A DNA stretch of 64,000 nt from Legionella quinlivanii (GCF_003265995.1 NZ_MVJN01000008.1:124001-188000), one strand, 5' to 3'; shown: positions 8,503 through 18,823, counted from the first letter of the stretch. Translations and numbers: made by a program. Notes: generated by a model from the sequence alone, not told the origin.

Positions 8503-9351
8503 CTAAACGCCAGGATTATCGCCTTTCGCAATGAACTTAAAATAATCAATTAAATCGTCCAGATCGTCATCTTTTAAACCCACATAACTAGAACCACTCA
8601 TGCGGGAATTCGGGAGCTTTCGCACAGAATCCGGATTTCGTATAAATTGTTTCAGTTGATTTATGTCAGGATAATACTCAAAGATGGTCTTAGGATATAT
8701 GAGATCTGGGCCTATTGTCGCTTTCCCAATATGTTTTAACGTATGGCAGGATGAGCAATGACTAACGTAAATATTGTATCCATTTAAAACTCTTGTTTTT
8801 ATTTTTTGCGGTATGCGAGCAGGAGCAGAAATAACAATCGATTCATTAATACGCTGATGCTCAATGATTTGGACCACACTCCATGCCCAGTACTCATCTG
8901 AAATATAAGAAAGTTCGGGATCTGTCCAAATGACCGCATAGGGGCCCGCTGTGGTATTCGTATGATTAAACAAAAGAGGCCATTTTTTACCGGGTTCAAT
9001 AGCCAGATAAGCAATAGAAGCATTCTTTTGACAATTTAAGATTAGACGAGCTGGAATTAAAACAGAAAATTGATCGTTTGCGACAAACTCTAAAATGTTG
9101 TCAGGATTAATTTGATATTTATCTAATAAATCACATAGCCTAATTGTTTGATACTTCATCTTTTTATTAGGATAGGCGCGGCTATAGTCCATCTCCAGCG
9201 TTTCCAGCTTTAAAGTTTGCAGCGCTGCTTTATTCAAAACAGCGCTTTGCTTTTGCCCTTTAATTTCTAATGGGAATGAAAAACAAACTTTGACAGGAAA
9301 GACCTGTAAAGCCATAAAAATCAAAATCATGAGGCTTGAAAACTTAATCAT
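8503..9351 (-). CDS. Secreted c-type cytochrome with N-terminal oxidoreductase-like domain
   Basis: The start at 9351 (ATG with AAAGGAT upstream) gives 282 aa; the longer frame starts at a TTG. After a signal peptide, residues about 30-170 resemble the small beta-rich domain seen in molybdopterin-dependent oxidoreductase-related proteins (LEIKGQKQ, LCDLLDKYQ, PYAVIWTDPELS). The C-terminal third is a class I cytochrome c domain with haem motif CSSCH and a probable axial Met in RMSGSSYVGL. I see no molybdopterin-binding cysteine, so the first domain may be structural or bind another protein. A periplasmic electron-transfer role is likely and the partner is unknown. It is convergent with the bufferin operon. 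Confidence 0.72.
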   Translation of the reverse strand: MIKFSSLMILIFMALQVFPVKVCFSFPLEIKGQKQSAVLNKAALQTLKLETLEMDYSRAYPNKKMKYQTIRLCDLLDKYQINPDNILEFVANDQFSVLIPARLILNCQKNASIAYLAIEPGKKWPLLFNHTNTTAGPYAVIWTDPELSYISDEYWAWSVVQIIEHQRINESIVISAPARIPQKIKTRVLNGYNIYVSHCSSCHTLKHIGKATIGPDLIYPKTIFEYYPDINQLKQFIRNPDSVRKLPNSRMSGSSYVGLKDDDLDDLIDYFKFIAKGDNPGV

Positions 9352-9453
9352 TAAAATCCTTTTTAATACAATGATGAGTAACTCAATACAACCCAATGAT
9401 TCCTAGGCAGTCAGCTTGCAGTTATAGGGCTGAAAGCTCCTTGAAAGCAAAAA

Positions 9454-10077
9454 CTAGGAAACTCTGTCAATAAGACTTTTAATTTCATCATAATTAAAAA
9501 AATTTTCTAAATTTAGGCTGGATTTATTTTTAAGAATGTCGCCAAATATCAGAAAATGTTTTTCGTAATACAATGAATCCAAATAATCAATCAGATTTTT
9601 CTTAAAAAAATCGCCAGACTTCTTACTTTTTTTAAATTGATTTAAATCAACAATTTTCTCTTTCTTCTCTAACTTCTGTTCGCTAATATTGATTTCCTTA
9701 TTCAATTTATGCCTGTAAAGTGCCTCTATTTTCCCAACGGATATTGCATCTACTTTCAAAAATTGAGAAAGCGTTGTCAGGAAGCATAAGTCTTTATACT
9801 CATGAGTTTGCTTATAAATGTACTCTTGAGACCAGTGAGTGTGCAAAGCGACTGAAGCAGTATCTAAAAGAACTCCAACAGACCATTCTGGCTGACTGCG
9901 TTTAGTTTTATTCTCATTCCGCGAGACAAATTCCAAACCTTTAGCAAAAGCAATTATTAAGTCATGAACCAGCACTTCATCCTTAGCCTGGAATAAATAA
10001 TCAGAATACCGCTCCCTGGCATACACAGTCCAGGTATCGAATAGTAGTCTTGCTGTTCCTTTTATTTTGAATATCAA
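9454..10077 (-). CDS. Hypothetical protein (207 aa)
   Basis: I do not recognise this protein. It is soluble, with a Lys-rich central region (about residues 130-165, KLEKKEKIVDLNQFKKSKKSGDFFKK) and no signal peptide or membrane helix. It lies just downstream of the large FAD-binding effector-like gene on the same strand, separated by about 120 AT-rich bases. The start at 10077 lacks an obvious ribosome binding site. It may be a Legionella-specific protein; no function can be given. Confidence 0.55.
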   Translation of the reverse strand: MIFKIKGTARLLFDTWTVYARERYSDYLFQAKDEVLVHDLIIAFAKGLEFVSRNENKTKRSQPEWSVGVLLDTASVALHTHWSQEYIYKQTHEYKDLCFLTTLSQFLKVDAISVGKIEALYRHKLNKEINISEQKLEKKEKIVDLNQFKKSKKSGDFFKKNLIDYLDSLYYEKHFLIFGDILKNKSSLNLENFFNYDEIKSLIDRVS

Positions 10078-10194
10078 GTGGGATTCAATAACAGCCTTAA
10101 AATGAACAGAATTTTTATCTATTATTAAATCCTCTTATATTCTAGCAATTTACTTTCAATCTATTATACCCAAAAATTTTATTAAAAATACGTA

Positions 10195-12243
10195 CTATTG
10201 GTATCTCATTTCAATGAGATTATTTGAATCATCGTCGGCATCTCCTCCGAAAGAATCCGCTTCATCCAACACAGAGGATAAATCGTCATTTGCCGATTGA
10301 TTTTTTGAGTTTTCACGAAATAAACGAAAGTATTCCTTATAAGTCTCTGTTTTTTTGAGCTTACACGCTTCATACGCTTTACTCTCTGCCTCTGGCGAAA
10401 CTCTGGTCGCCTGCCCCTTTTGCACAGATTTTTCAAATTTTCGATGTACATCAATCAATAAAGCATGCATTTGATTAATGGAAAGTTCATCGTTTTCAGC
10501 CTTCTCTGCCTCATTTAACAAACGCGACATTCCTGGATTGGTTTCGATTGTCCGTGTTGGAGATTTTTTTGTTAATACTAAGTTAGTAGCTACTTTAAGG
10601 GGCATTAAAAGACTTGTTACCCCCAGCATCAGTCCAAGCCCTATTTCAGCGGTACCATCTACCATTCTGCCGAAAGAACTTACCAAACTGCTTTTAACCT
10701 GCTGCCAGTGCATTTTAAATTCTGACATTTTTGAAAGATTAACCGCAACAGTGAAAAGAAATCCCCCTAAACTCAGTGGAACATAAATTACTGAAGCCAA
10801 AGGAGACAATATTAATTTTGCAGCCCCTACCAGAATATGTCTCAATGCATTAAATGGCTGCAGCAGATCCCTGTATAGGTACTGATTGGATTTATAGGCA
10901 CCAAAAAAGTTTTTAAAGTGACTCTTAATATCATTCCCATACTCTGAAAGGGGGACCGGTGTGCTTGTTAATATGGGATAGAAATAATTGCGTCGATGGA
11001 GATAAGGTGAGGTAAATGACTCCTTATCGGCACCATCTCGTTGACTAACATGATATAAATCAGCAAAGCGCTCAGCTTGTGCAGTATTGAGGATAAAGTC
11101 TCGCCCCAACAGCCTATTAAAAAATGAGGTGACGTATTCCGTAGAACGCGCAATATATTTACTATAAAAAGCAACCTCATTTATTTTACGCGGCGCTAAA
11201 TCTTCATCAAACCAGGCCTGATATTCATCAAGCTTTTTTCTGCGTTCTGAAGCGGACTCGGTGTTCAATGCAGTCAGGGATTTTGACATGTTTTCGAGAC
11301 CAGCATCTACACCTTTAAAATAGGATAATCCTAAGGCAGCGTCACCAGACAGCATAACGCAAACTTCACGGCCATCCTCGAGTTGATCGAATTTCACTAC
11401 TTTTTGGGCGCGTGTCGCTGGCGCTTCGTTAACACTGAGGCGCACATCCGACATATCAATGCTTTCGCCGGTATTATGTTTGGTATAATGAGCGAGCCTG
11501 AAACCAAGATAACCTTTCACTTTTTTCATGACTCCAGGAGGAACCTGCTCTAATTTTGTTTCTCCATCATGAAATGGTCTGATGGGATCTTTTGAAAGAG
11601 CATAGGGTTTTAATGCATCGAAATCTTCTTTAGGGATCATAATTTGCATGGTGATCGGCGTTTTTCCATCAACTGTCTTACCGATAATTTCTTCTCCTGC
11701 CAATCCATAAGCTTGCAAATAAGCAGGCCATGTAGGCAAATCGACTTTGTCAGGTGTTTGGCCGGATACTTCAAAACGGACCTGCAACACATAATCAAAT
11801 TCATGTTTTTGCTGGTTTTCTTTACCAAACATCTTGTCTGAAATTACACTGTGGGTACCATCGCAACCGAGAAGAACTTCAAGATTCGGATACTCATTAT
11901 AAATATCCGTTTCCTCTGTAACTTCTGTATAATCAATCTCAGCCCCGGCCTTTTTGGCAATTTCTCTTAAAGCTTCTTCAAGCTCCCGAATTCTTATTGC
12001 AGAACTCTTCTTCATCCTACGATATAAATTCATGAGTTCAGGGATGTTCTCACCGCCAATTGCTTTTATGTATTCTTCAAGTTTTTTATGATTAAAGCGA
12101 ACGACATGATTGCGGCTATAGGTTTCTCTTTTTTCGAGAATAAGCACTTTTTTTCCTGGATTTTTATGCAGCAATCCGATGGCATTCAATAATCCTGAGG
12201 GGCCTGCCCCAACAATAAGTGTATTTACTTCATTTTTATCCAT
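10195..12243 (-). CDS. FAD-dependent monooxygenase-like protein with hydrophobic segments, effector candidate
   Basis: The 682-aa protein starts with a Rossmann dinucleotide-binding motif, TLIVGAGPSGLLNAIGLL, and the acidic strand end VLILEKRE. Further in it has LLGCDGTHSV (DG motif) and SGDAALGLSYFKGVDAGLEN (the second FAD contact), as in p-hydroxybenzoate hydroxylase-fold monooxygenases and MICAL-like enzymes. Residues about 470-580 hold several hydrophobic stretches (LVGAAKLILSPLASVIYVPL, GLMLGVTSLLMPL) that could insert in a membrane. The C-terminus is acidic and polar (DEADSFGGDADDDSNN). The combination is atypical for a metabolic hydroxylase and fits a translocated Legionella effector, which is inference. 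It is divergent from the CE-protease gene. Confidence 0.75.
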   Translation of the reverse strand: MDKNEVNTLIVGAGPSGLLNAIGLLHKNPGKKVLILEKRETYSRNHVVRFNHKKLEEYIKAIGGENIPELMNLYRRMKKSSAIRIRELEEALREIAKKAGAEIDYTEVTEETDIYNEYPNLEVLLGCDGTHSVISDKMFGKENQQKHEFDYVLQVRFEVSGQTPDKVDLPTWPAYLQAYGLAGEEIIGKTVDGKTPITMQIMIPKEDFDALKPYALSKDPIRPFHDGETKLEQVPPGVMKKVKGYLGFRLAHYTKHNTGESIDMSDVRLSVNEAPATRAQKVVKFDQLEDGREVCVMLSGDAALGLSYFKGVDAGLENMSKSLTALNTESASERRKKLDEYQAWFDEDLAPRKINEVAFYSKYIARSTEYVTSFFNRLLGRDFILNTAQAERFADLYHVSQRDGADKESFTSPYLHRRNYFYPILTSTPVPLSEYGNDIKSHFKNFFGAYKSNQYLYRDLLQPFNALRHILVGAAKLILSPLASVIYVPLSLGGFLFTVAVNLSKMSEFKMHWQQVKSSLVSSFGRMVDGTAEIGLGLMLGVTSLLMPLKVATNLVLTKKSPTRTIETNPGMSRLLNEAEKAENDELSINQMHALLIDVHRKFEKSVQKGQATRVSPEAESKAYEACKLKKTETYKEYFRLFRENSKNQSANDDLSSVLDEADSFGGDADDDSNNLIEMRYQ

Positions 12244-12498
12244 CGGGTAACTCCAAAAACTACTTGCAACAGGCTTTTAAACTAAATTAAATCATTGAAG
12301 ATTATTATAGAGCAGTAAGATTAGTGTTTTATTAAGGAGTAGATGCTTCCCTGGCGCTCGAAAAGACATTTTTTTGCGCTTTCTCATTATGCAATAACAC
12401 CGAGTGGATGCTTCATAGAAGCACTTATTTAATTGACATCATCTGGCAAATAATGAACACTTTGTTAAAATTAGTATAAATATACAAGGAATCTAGAA

Positions 12499-15400
12499 AT
12501 GCCGGGTTCAGATTCATCCAATAATAAACGACACCACAGCTCTATAGAACCGAACGTACAAAAACGACAAAAAAGGGATGAAGAGTCTGTTTCAACGAAG
12601 CAATACACCATTGAGCAGCTATTTAATATTATTGCAGAACTGGCAAGAAAAGTATCTTCAAGAGAAAGCCGGTCTGCTCCAGATCTCTTGGCAAATATTG
12701 AAAAAATCCTGGGAACAACTCCAGATCTTCTTAGGCTTCACTTTGAAAAAACTGCGGTTTCTGCCAATTTGTCACAGTTTATTTCCAATTTACGTGAGCT
12801 TGTCAGCCGCGGTTATCCAATAAGAGCCTTCCCTACCGCCATTATTGTCAAAATACTGGAAGCGATGCTCCGTGATGAGGCCTCGGCCTATTCATTTTCC
12901 ACTATATTGTCTTGCCTGGGCTCGACATTACACAAAGTTCTTGACCAGAATATTCCTGCTGATTTGATTGAACAGGTTATACTCAAAGCAGTCAGACTAG
13001 ATGCCGACTATCTAGCGTTAAAAGGCTGTATTATGGGAATATCGCAGCTCAACGAACATAAAAAAATAAACGGCCAGTTGCAAGCGAAGAGCTTGCAAAA
13101 AATCTTCCCATTAGTGGAGAATCGCTCGGATAATACTATTGTCACCTCAGCCCTTTGTGAATTACTTAAGAATCTCAAAAAAAATGAAGCCCTTTCTGGA
13201 AAGATAAGCGCGCCCCTGATTACTCATTGTCTGAAACATTTTACTCTTAGCCGAAGCAATAGATACAACGCAGACACTAAAGATAATTTCGGAAAAAAAA
13301 GTCGAAGTTTTATTTTCTTTAACATAAAAGCATTAGGTGATTATGAATGCTTAACTGATAGTTTGAAAATGTCAGACCTTATTCATACATTGAAGGAATT
13401 TCTGATTTATACACAATATGACAGATACATTGGAAATTATGTTTATTATCTGGGTATGTTATCGTTTCAAGGCTATATCCAGGGGCGTGCTACAGCTGCT
13501 GATTTAATGAAATGCCTTAAAACAATCTCCGGCAATGACGACAGCCTGGGATTGGCCATTTTTGGCTTGGGATTATTATCCGATAATGGCAAAATTCAGG
13601 GGCGAATTAGTCTTAATGAAATTTACCCCTATTTCCTGAAGCAAAAAACCCTGCAAAGGATTTCTCAAGGCATGGTCGCTCTGGGGTTAATGTCCAGAGA
13701 TAATATGCTTTCAGGCTGTTTACCCCTGGACCCATTAATCGCATTCATCACCCCTTTTCTCGAAAAAAATACAATTCCTGATGAAAACCCTGCTCATTCT
13801 TATGTGTCCATTTTGGTGAATCTGCAAGAGATATTAAAAAAAGGCAGCTTTGAGGGAAAGATTCCACTTAATTTTCTTAAAAAAATACTTAATGGGCTCT
13901 TAAAGGATTATACCCCCAAACAATTGGGAGTCGCACTCAGTATGCTGAATGAACTTCTCACCCAGGGAAGCATCAGTCAATGGGAGGGTGCCTGGTTAAA
14001 CGCGCTTTTAATTAAAAAGAAGATAAGCCAGCATATTAATTATGAGGTTGATCGCGGCGAAGCTATTTCTATTTTTTCTGAATTAGCACAGATTTCTCAA
14101 ACCTGCCATGATTTCAGTAAAGAGCTATTGCTTCCATTGGCCGAGGGGATCCTTACGGATAACCTGGAGATAGAAGATGCTTTGGAGTTTCTTGATTCTG
14201 TAAAATTACTGGCTCACAAGGATAGAAACTATCTCTTCTGCTTCCTGAAGGCTCTTGATTGCATACCTCCTTATCCAGGTTTAGACGAGGAGCATCAGGA
14301 TCTTGTAGAAGCACTGGCTGACAATTTAAAAAACCTGCCTTATTTACTGAACATAATGAAAAAGCAGTTAAAAATCCCTTCGAGTCAAACGGTTCGTTCC
14401 AAAGCTCCAGGCGTGCCATTTTCCAGACAAGAGACAAGATCCTCCGTAGAAATAAGGCCAGCTAATACAGCAATAGAAGCGAGTGAGCTTGAAAGAAGCG
14501 AAATCCACTGGGAGACACCGAGCAATGATTTTCATTCGGAAGTTGATAATGAAACGACGGGAGGGGAAGGAGATACCCTCCTGCCGAAGACAGGAAGAAA
14601 ATTGAATTCAACTTCTAAAAAAACAGCGGAGAAAATCAATATCCCTGATAGACCAGGTATTGATCTTTACACCGCTATCTCTAATAACAAAAAAGCGGAA
14701 TTATGCGCCTTACTTGGAATTCAGGATAAGGTATATGTACGAAAATTCAGAAGAGTACGCCTGACACAAGGGGAAAGCAATGACAGCTCAAGACATGAAC
14801 CTATCCCCTTTACTAATTCCGAAGATCTTGTATTTGCGTTTTTTTCCCTTGAAGAAGAGGTTCTGAACCCTCTCATAAACCGCATTAACAATGCGGATTA
14901 TTTATTAGCCTTATTTGATGCCTGCTCTATCAAAAAACGCTTTGAGCTGGTAAAAAGCACCGCCTGCATTCCCTTGATTATTCAAAATTTCAACTCACTC
15001 AATGAATTGGCTCGATTTGTAAAAATAGTTACCTTTGAGTTTCAATACTACAGGGATCATAAGGCTGTTTTAAGCCTTAATGACGAGTTAGCAGCGCGAC
15101 GCGATAAAAATCTGGATGAGGCTTATCAATTATTAGTTTTACAAAAAATATTTTTAAAACGAGCCCTTAAAAATCATTTCAAACATACCCGTGTTCGTCC
15201 TCTGATAGAAGCCGCATTGGCCAAAGTCCAGATTGAGCTGGATAAATTGCCCAGACCGGCTCCAGAAACGGCACCAGTGGTCACTCAGGTTTCTTTTTTT
15301 CAAAAACGCCCACGCACTTTAAGACGAATTGACTCCCCACCCCCACAAGAGCCAGTTCGGGAAAAACCTGCAAGACCAGAAGGAGCAACAGGGTTTGCAA

Positions 15401-16062
15401 GAGTCAGAATCAATTGCAACTATTTCTATGAGACAGAAGATATACAAGCTATTCTGGCTGCGCGCATAAAACAGTTATTGATTCGGCAACCTTCTTTACC
15501 CAGAGTTTCTGTCCTTGCCTGCGCACAATTAAATATGTCAGGCAATAACATCGCGAATGTTTTGCTTGATTATTTGGAACATGAGCCACTGGGAGATTCA
15601 GAAACCCTGCTCATTCCCATTCAAGACCATCAGCATTGGGTGGGCTTACGTATTGATATACAGAATAAAGCCATTGTTAAAGTCAGTTATTTCGACAGTA
15701 ATCGCGGTGAGAATTATGACTACCGCGAGGATGCGAGATACGAAGAGATATGCAGGCAACTGCGAGAAAATAATTTCCTAGGAAAGGAAGACGAATTAAC
15801 TATTCCACCGAACTGCATGCAACAACCCGATGGCTCAAGCTGTGGTGCCTGGCTTATTGAGAATTTCTATTGTGACTTGAAAGGGAGATGGTACATGCCA
15901 GAACCGCGAGCTGATGAAATCAGAAAATTGCATCTTAGAACCCTGTATTCAGAACGGCCGGATTATTACGCAGGTTTTGCACCAAGGCAGGCATCTGGAC
16001 AAAGTTCAATGCCGAGCGAAAGTGAGCAGCGAAGTGCGCATGGTTTAAATTCAAGGCCCTAG
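12499..16062 (+). CDS. Large protein with C-terminal CE-clan (Ulp1-like) protease domain, effector candidate
   Basis: The 1187-aa protein opens with two basic clusters (NNKRHHSS, QKRQKRDEE) resembling a bipartite nuclear localisation signal. Residues about 40-640 form a long helical, probably repeat-containing region; units such as KIQGRISLNEIYPYFL and MLSGCLPLDPL recur. The C-terminus carries a CE-clan catalytic set: His1046 in DHQHWVGLRI, Asp1066 in SYFDSNRG, a Gln near 1109 and Cys1115 in DGSSCGAWLIENF. CE-clan enzymes remove ubiquitin, SUMO or NEDD8, or acetylate proteins. A eukaryote-like protease with a nuclear signal strongly suggests a Dot/Icm substrate acting in the host, which is inference. 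No signal peptide is seen. AAGGAATC lies upstream of the ATG. Confidence 0.8.
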   Translation: MPGSDSSNNKRHHSSIEPNVQKRQKRDEESVSTKQYTIEQLFNIIAELARKVSSRESRSAPDLLANIEKILGTTPDLLRLHFEKTAVSANLSQFISNLRELVSRGYPIRAFPTAIIVKILEAMLRDEASAYSFSTILSCLGSTLHKVLDQNIPADLIEQVILKAVRLDADYLALKGCIMGISQLNEHKKINGQLQAKSLQKIFPLVENRSDNTIVTSALCELLKNLKKNEALSGKISAPLITHCLKHFTLSRSNRYNADTKDNFGKKSRSFIFFNIKALGDYECLTDSLKMSDLIHTLKEFLIYTQYDRYIGNYVYYLGMLSFQGYIQGRATAADLMKCLKTISGNDDSLGLAIFGLGLLSDNGKIQGRISLNEIYPYFLKQKTLQRISQGMVALGLMSRDNMLSGCLPLDPLIAFITPFLEKNTIPDENPAHSYVSILVNLQEILKKGSFEGKIPLNFLKKILNGLLKDYTPKQLGVALSMLNELLTQGSISQWEGAWLNALLIKKKISQHINYEVDRGEAISIFSELAQISQTCHDFSKELLLPLAEGILTDNLEIEDALEFLDSVKLLAHKDRNYLFCFLKALDCIPPYPGLDEEHQDLVEALADNLKNLPYLLNIMKKQLKIPSSQTVRSKAPGVPFSRQETRSSVEIRPANTAIEASELERSEIHWETPSNDFHSEVDNETTGGEGDTLLPKTGRKLNSTSKKTAEKINIPDRPGIDLYTAISNNKKAELCALLGIQDKVYVRKFRRVRLTQGESNDSSRHEPIPFTNSEDLVFAFFSLEEEVLNPLINRINNADYLLALFDACSIKKRFELVKSTACIPLIIQNFNSLNELARFVKIVTFEFQYYRDHKAVLSLNDELAARRDKNLDEAYQLLVLQKIFLKRALKNHFKHTRVRPLIEAALAKVQIELDKLPRPAPETAPVVTQVSFFQKRPRTLRRIDSPPPQEPVREKPARPEGATGFARVRINCNYFYETEDIQAILAARIKQLLIRQPSLPRVSVLACAQLNMSGNNIANVLLDYLEHEPLGDSETLLIPIQDHQHWVGLRIDIQNKAIVKVSYFDSNRGENYDYREDARYEEICRQLRENNFLGKEDELTIPPNCMQQPDGSSCGAWLIENFYCDLKGRWYMPEPRADEIRKLHLRTLYSERPDYYAGFAPRQASGQSSMPSESEQRSAHGLNSRP

Positions 16063-16237
16063 GCCTGTAAGCAGCAGGCTCAGTTTACGCTCCCAGGTTT
16101 TTCTTGTCTTTCTCCTCGTTGTCTTTTATAGTTCTAAAAAGCTTATTCCCGCCTTTAATTTTAACACACTGACAAAATATAGAGGCATCAGTCTTGCTCG
16201 CAAGATGCCAATTGGATGTATTTTATATGGAATTTTT

Positions 16238-17812
16238 ATGGAAATCATAAATACAAAGAAGACTCGACATACATTAACTCAATCCATTTATGATTCTATC
16301 GCTGGAGGTGCCGGCGATGACTCTACCAGGAACAGGAACCATCCAAAATCATTGCGCGTTTTCTTCGCAACAGAGATGTGGGAACGCTACGGCTTCTACG
16401 TGATACAAACATTGCTGGCACTTTATCTTGCAAAACACTTTAATTGGAATGATAAAGATATTTATGCTCTTGTAGGTTCCTTCACAGCCCTGACTTATGT
16501 TTCCCCAGTTTTAGGCGGCTGGGTTGCCGATAAACTACTCGGCCAGAAAAGAACGATCATTACTGGAGGGATTATTTTATTCTGTTGCTATTTACTGCTG
16601 GGATTTATCGACTCCAATTTTGCTTTACTCTGTTCTCTGGCAGGAATCTCTGTTGGCACAGGGTTATTTAAGCCTAATATCTCCTCATTGCTCGGCAATG
16701 AGTATCCAGATGATTCTAATCAGAGAGAAAATGGGTTTACCATTTTTTATATGGGCATCACCTTAGGAATCATTTTTGGCTGTACTTTTCCAAACCAATT
16801 GACCTTCTATTTTGGATGGCCTGTGTCATTTATTAGCGCAGCTATTGGCATGCTATTGGGATTACTAGTCTTTGTTTTGGGCATTATTAAATATCAGATA
16901 AAAGATTATGCCGTCTACGAATATTCATTTAAAAGTATTCTATTAGCAGCTCTGATAGTGGTGATTTTATGGTTGGCGTCCTTTTTTATTCTGACCTATA
17001 CCACCTTAGCCAATTTTGCATTTACAGGTATAGTACTGCTCTCGGCAGGTTATTTTGCATACACCATAAAAGTGCAATCCTCTTATGATGCACGAAAAAC
17101 AATAGTCATCAGCTTGTTATGTATTATTTCTATTATTTTTTGGGCTTTTTACTTTCAAATGTTTTTGTCATTCACTTTGTTTATTGCACGAGTGGTAAAA
17201 CAAGACTTATTCGGATTACACTTTCCCCCGCCTTACTATGTGAGCATTCAAAGTTTTGGCGCGATTGTGTTTGGTTTGTATTTATCTCGACGAAAATATA
17301 ATACCGTCACCCAACATGCAGGAATTCAATCAGCCAATAAATTTTTGCTATCCATGTGTTTTATGACCGCAGCCTTTTTATCGTTAACCTTTATCTGCAG
17401 AACCAGTGAAAACGACCAGCTGTTATCACCCCTGCTGTTTATTCCTATTTATCTGATGATCTCACTAGCTGAATTATTGTTATATCCGATCGGACTTTCT
17501 ATCGTTACAGTGCTCGCACCCCGTAAAAAAGTAAGCACCATGACAGGTATTTTTTTCGTCTCCCTGGGAGTCGGTGGTTTTCTGGCAGGAAAGTTAGCCG
17601 AATTAGCGGCGGTTCCACATCAGGAATTGTCTTTGCCGGTATTAAAAGCCTATTATGCATCTGGCTTTAGTACTATCACCTGCTTATTGATAGCCGCTCT
17701 TTTTATAAGCTTTATTTTGAATCGACTTATAAAACGCTTGCTATCCAATGCGCCTGGAGAATACAAAAATACTGGAGATCATTTCGCTCAAAATCAGATT
17801 GAATCGTGTTGA
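16238..17812 (+). CDS. POT/PTR2 family proton-dependent peptide transporter
   Basis: The protein has about 524 aa with some twelve to fourteen hydrophobic helices. The POT signature EMWERYGFYVIQTLLALYL (ExxER) lies in the first helix, with DKLLGQKRTI in the following loop and FTIFYMGITLGI as the second PTR2 motif. It would import di- and tripeptides with protons, a sensible trait for an amino-acid-dependent intracellular bacterium. ATGs at 16205 and 16238 are both possible. Neither has a good ribosome binding site; I prefer 16238. It is convergent with the GNAT gene, with a hairpin at 17890-17910 between them. Confidence 0.9.
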   Translation: MEIINTKKTRHTLTQSIYDSIAGGAGDDSTRNRNHPKSLRVFFATEMWERYGFYVIQTLLALYLAKHFNWNDKDIYALVGSFTALTYVSPVLGGWVADKLLGQKRTIITGGIILFCCYLLLGFIDSNFALLCSLAGISVGTGLFKPNISSLLGNEYPDDSNQRENGFTIFYMGITLGIIFGCTFPNQLTFYFGWPVSFISAAIGMLLGLLVFVLGIIKYQIKDYAVYEYSFKSILLAALIVVILWLASFFILTYTTLANFAFTGIVLLSAGYFAYTIKVQSSYDARKTIVISLLCIISIIFWAFYFQMFLSFTLFIARVVKQDLFGLHFPPPYYVSIQSFGAIVFGLYLSRRKYNTVTQHAGIQSANKFLLSMCFMTAAFLSLTFICRTSENDQLLSPLLFIPIYLMISLAELLLYPIGLSIVTVLAPRKKVSTMTGIFFVSLGVGGFLAGKLAELAAVPHQELSLPVLKAYYASGFSTITCLLIAALFISFILNRLIKRLLSNAPGEYKNTGDHFAQNQIESC

Positions 17813-17889
17813 TGCAGGAGAGCATTATGGCTGAATAATCTGCATATGGTTACAGACATAGGAACTCATGACAAAATATGTGGCAAGAG

Positions 17890-17910
17890 GGCCCGCTTAA
17901 TCTTCGGGCC
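17890..17910. terminator. Hairpin between convergent genes
   Basis: GGCCCG/CGGGCC pair across a 9-nt loop, between the converging POT and GNAT genes. There is no strong T run. It is probably a bidirectional transcription stop. Confidence 0.5.
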
Positions 17911-17917
17911 GAGGAAC

Positions 17918-18433
17918 TCAGATAATCAACCCCATTAAAAAATCATCGAAATAATGCTCCCCAATCCTCAAGGCTTTAACTACTGTTCCCTCACAAACAA
18001 AACCGAATTTTTTATATAACTGAATTGCCTGATGATTATCTGTACGAACCTGGAGCTGGAGTTTGGCTAATTGCTTCTGTTTTGCCCATTCAATTGCCTG
18101 TGCAAGCATTTGTGAGCCCACTTTCTGCCCCCAATAATTACGAAGCACAGTTAAACCAATATAACCAATGTGCTTCAATCTGGATTGAGCAGAGGTTTCC
18201 AGGAAAAGTTGCGATATGATCTGATCATTCACCTTTCCTACTAACATTAAATTCCTTTCCTCGCCGATACATTCATCAATAATTTTGCTTTCATCTTCTA
18301 CAGAAAGTGGAAACTCATTCAGACCAAAGGTAAGGAAATCCGTTTCCCCTCCAACAGCGTTTAAAAATTCAATAATGGCCTGGGCGTCCTCAGGCATTGC
18401 TTTCTTAATTTCACAATGGTGACTAATTGTCAT
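17918..18433 (-). CDS. GNAT family N-acetyltransferase
   Basis: The 171-aa protein has the acetyl-CoA binding core of the GNAT fold: IGYIGLTVLRNYWGQKVGSQ (motif A, Q/RxxGxG-like) followed by IEWAKQKQLAKLQLQVRTDNHQAIQLYKKFGFVCEGT (motif B). The acceptor could be an amino acid, a ribosomal protein N-terminus or a small molecule, and the sequence does not decide. Its ATG overlaps the stop of a short upstream frame (TAATG), suggesting it was or is translationally coupled. Confidence 0.85.
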   Translation of the reverse strand: MTISHHCEIKKAMPEDAQAIIEFLNAVGGETDFLTFGLNEFPLSVEDESKIIDECIGEERNLMLVGKVNDQIISQLFLETSAQSRLKHIGYIGLTVLRNYWGQKVGSQMLAQAIEWAKQKQLAKLQLQVRTDNHQAIQLYKKFGFVCEGTVVKALRIGEHYFDDFLMGLII

Positions 18434-18550
18434 TAATCGGACTCACAAATTAGAATTTCCACCATTCTGCCATCATCCATTGTGATTGTTAAACCATTAC
18501 TAAATACAGATTGATTTGCCAATGCGTCTGGCTCAACCTTACTGATTTCC
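18431..18550 (-). pseudogene. Short frame upstream of GNAT, probable gene remnant
   Basis: About 38 codons without a stop end at TAATG, overlapping the GNAT start. The frame encodes a peptide that includes ALANQSVFSNGLTITMDDGR. There is no ATG or ribosome binding site at its upstream end, which runs into a stop. It looks like the 3' tail of a truncated gene that once preceded the GNAT in an operon. Confidence 0.35.
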
Positions 18551-18823
18551 AATTTATTTTTTCATACAGTCATTTATATTTAAGAAAACCTGGCATAATC
18601 AGCACCGTAGCCTGATTGGCGCCTTGCGACAACCAGGTCTCTTGAAAGGTATGAAATAGTTAGAGAACAAGAGTAGCAAGTGTCTGTCGAGCTACAAATA
18701 GTCCAACAAATCTTTTTCGCCAAATATCCATCGAAGAAATTATTTACGCAATCGAAGGGGTTTTTTGCTAAATAGCTTTTAACAACATTAGATGTGTGTT
18801 TTTTATGTCAGGCAAATACGCAA

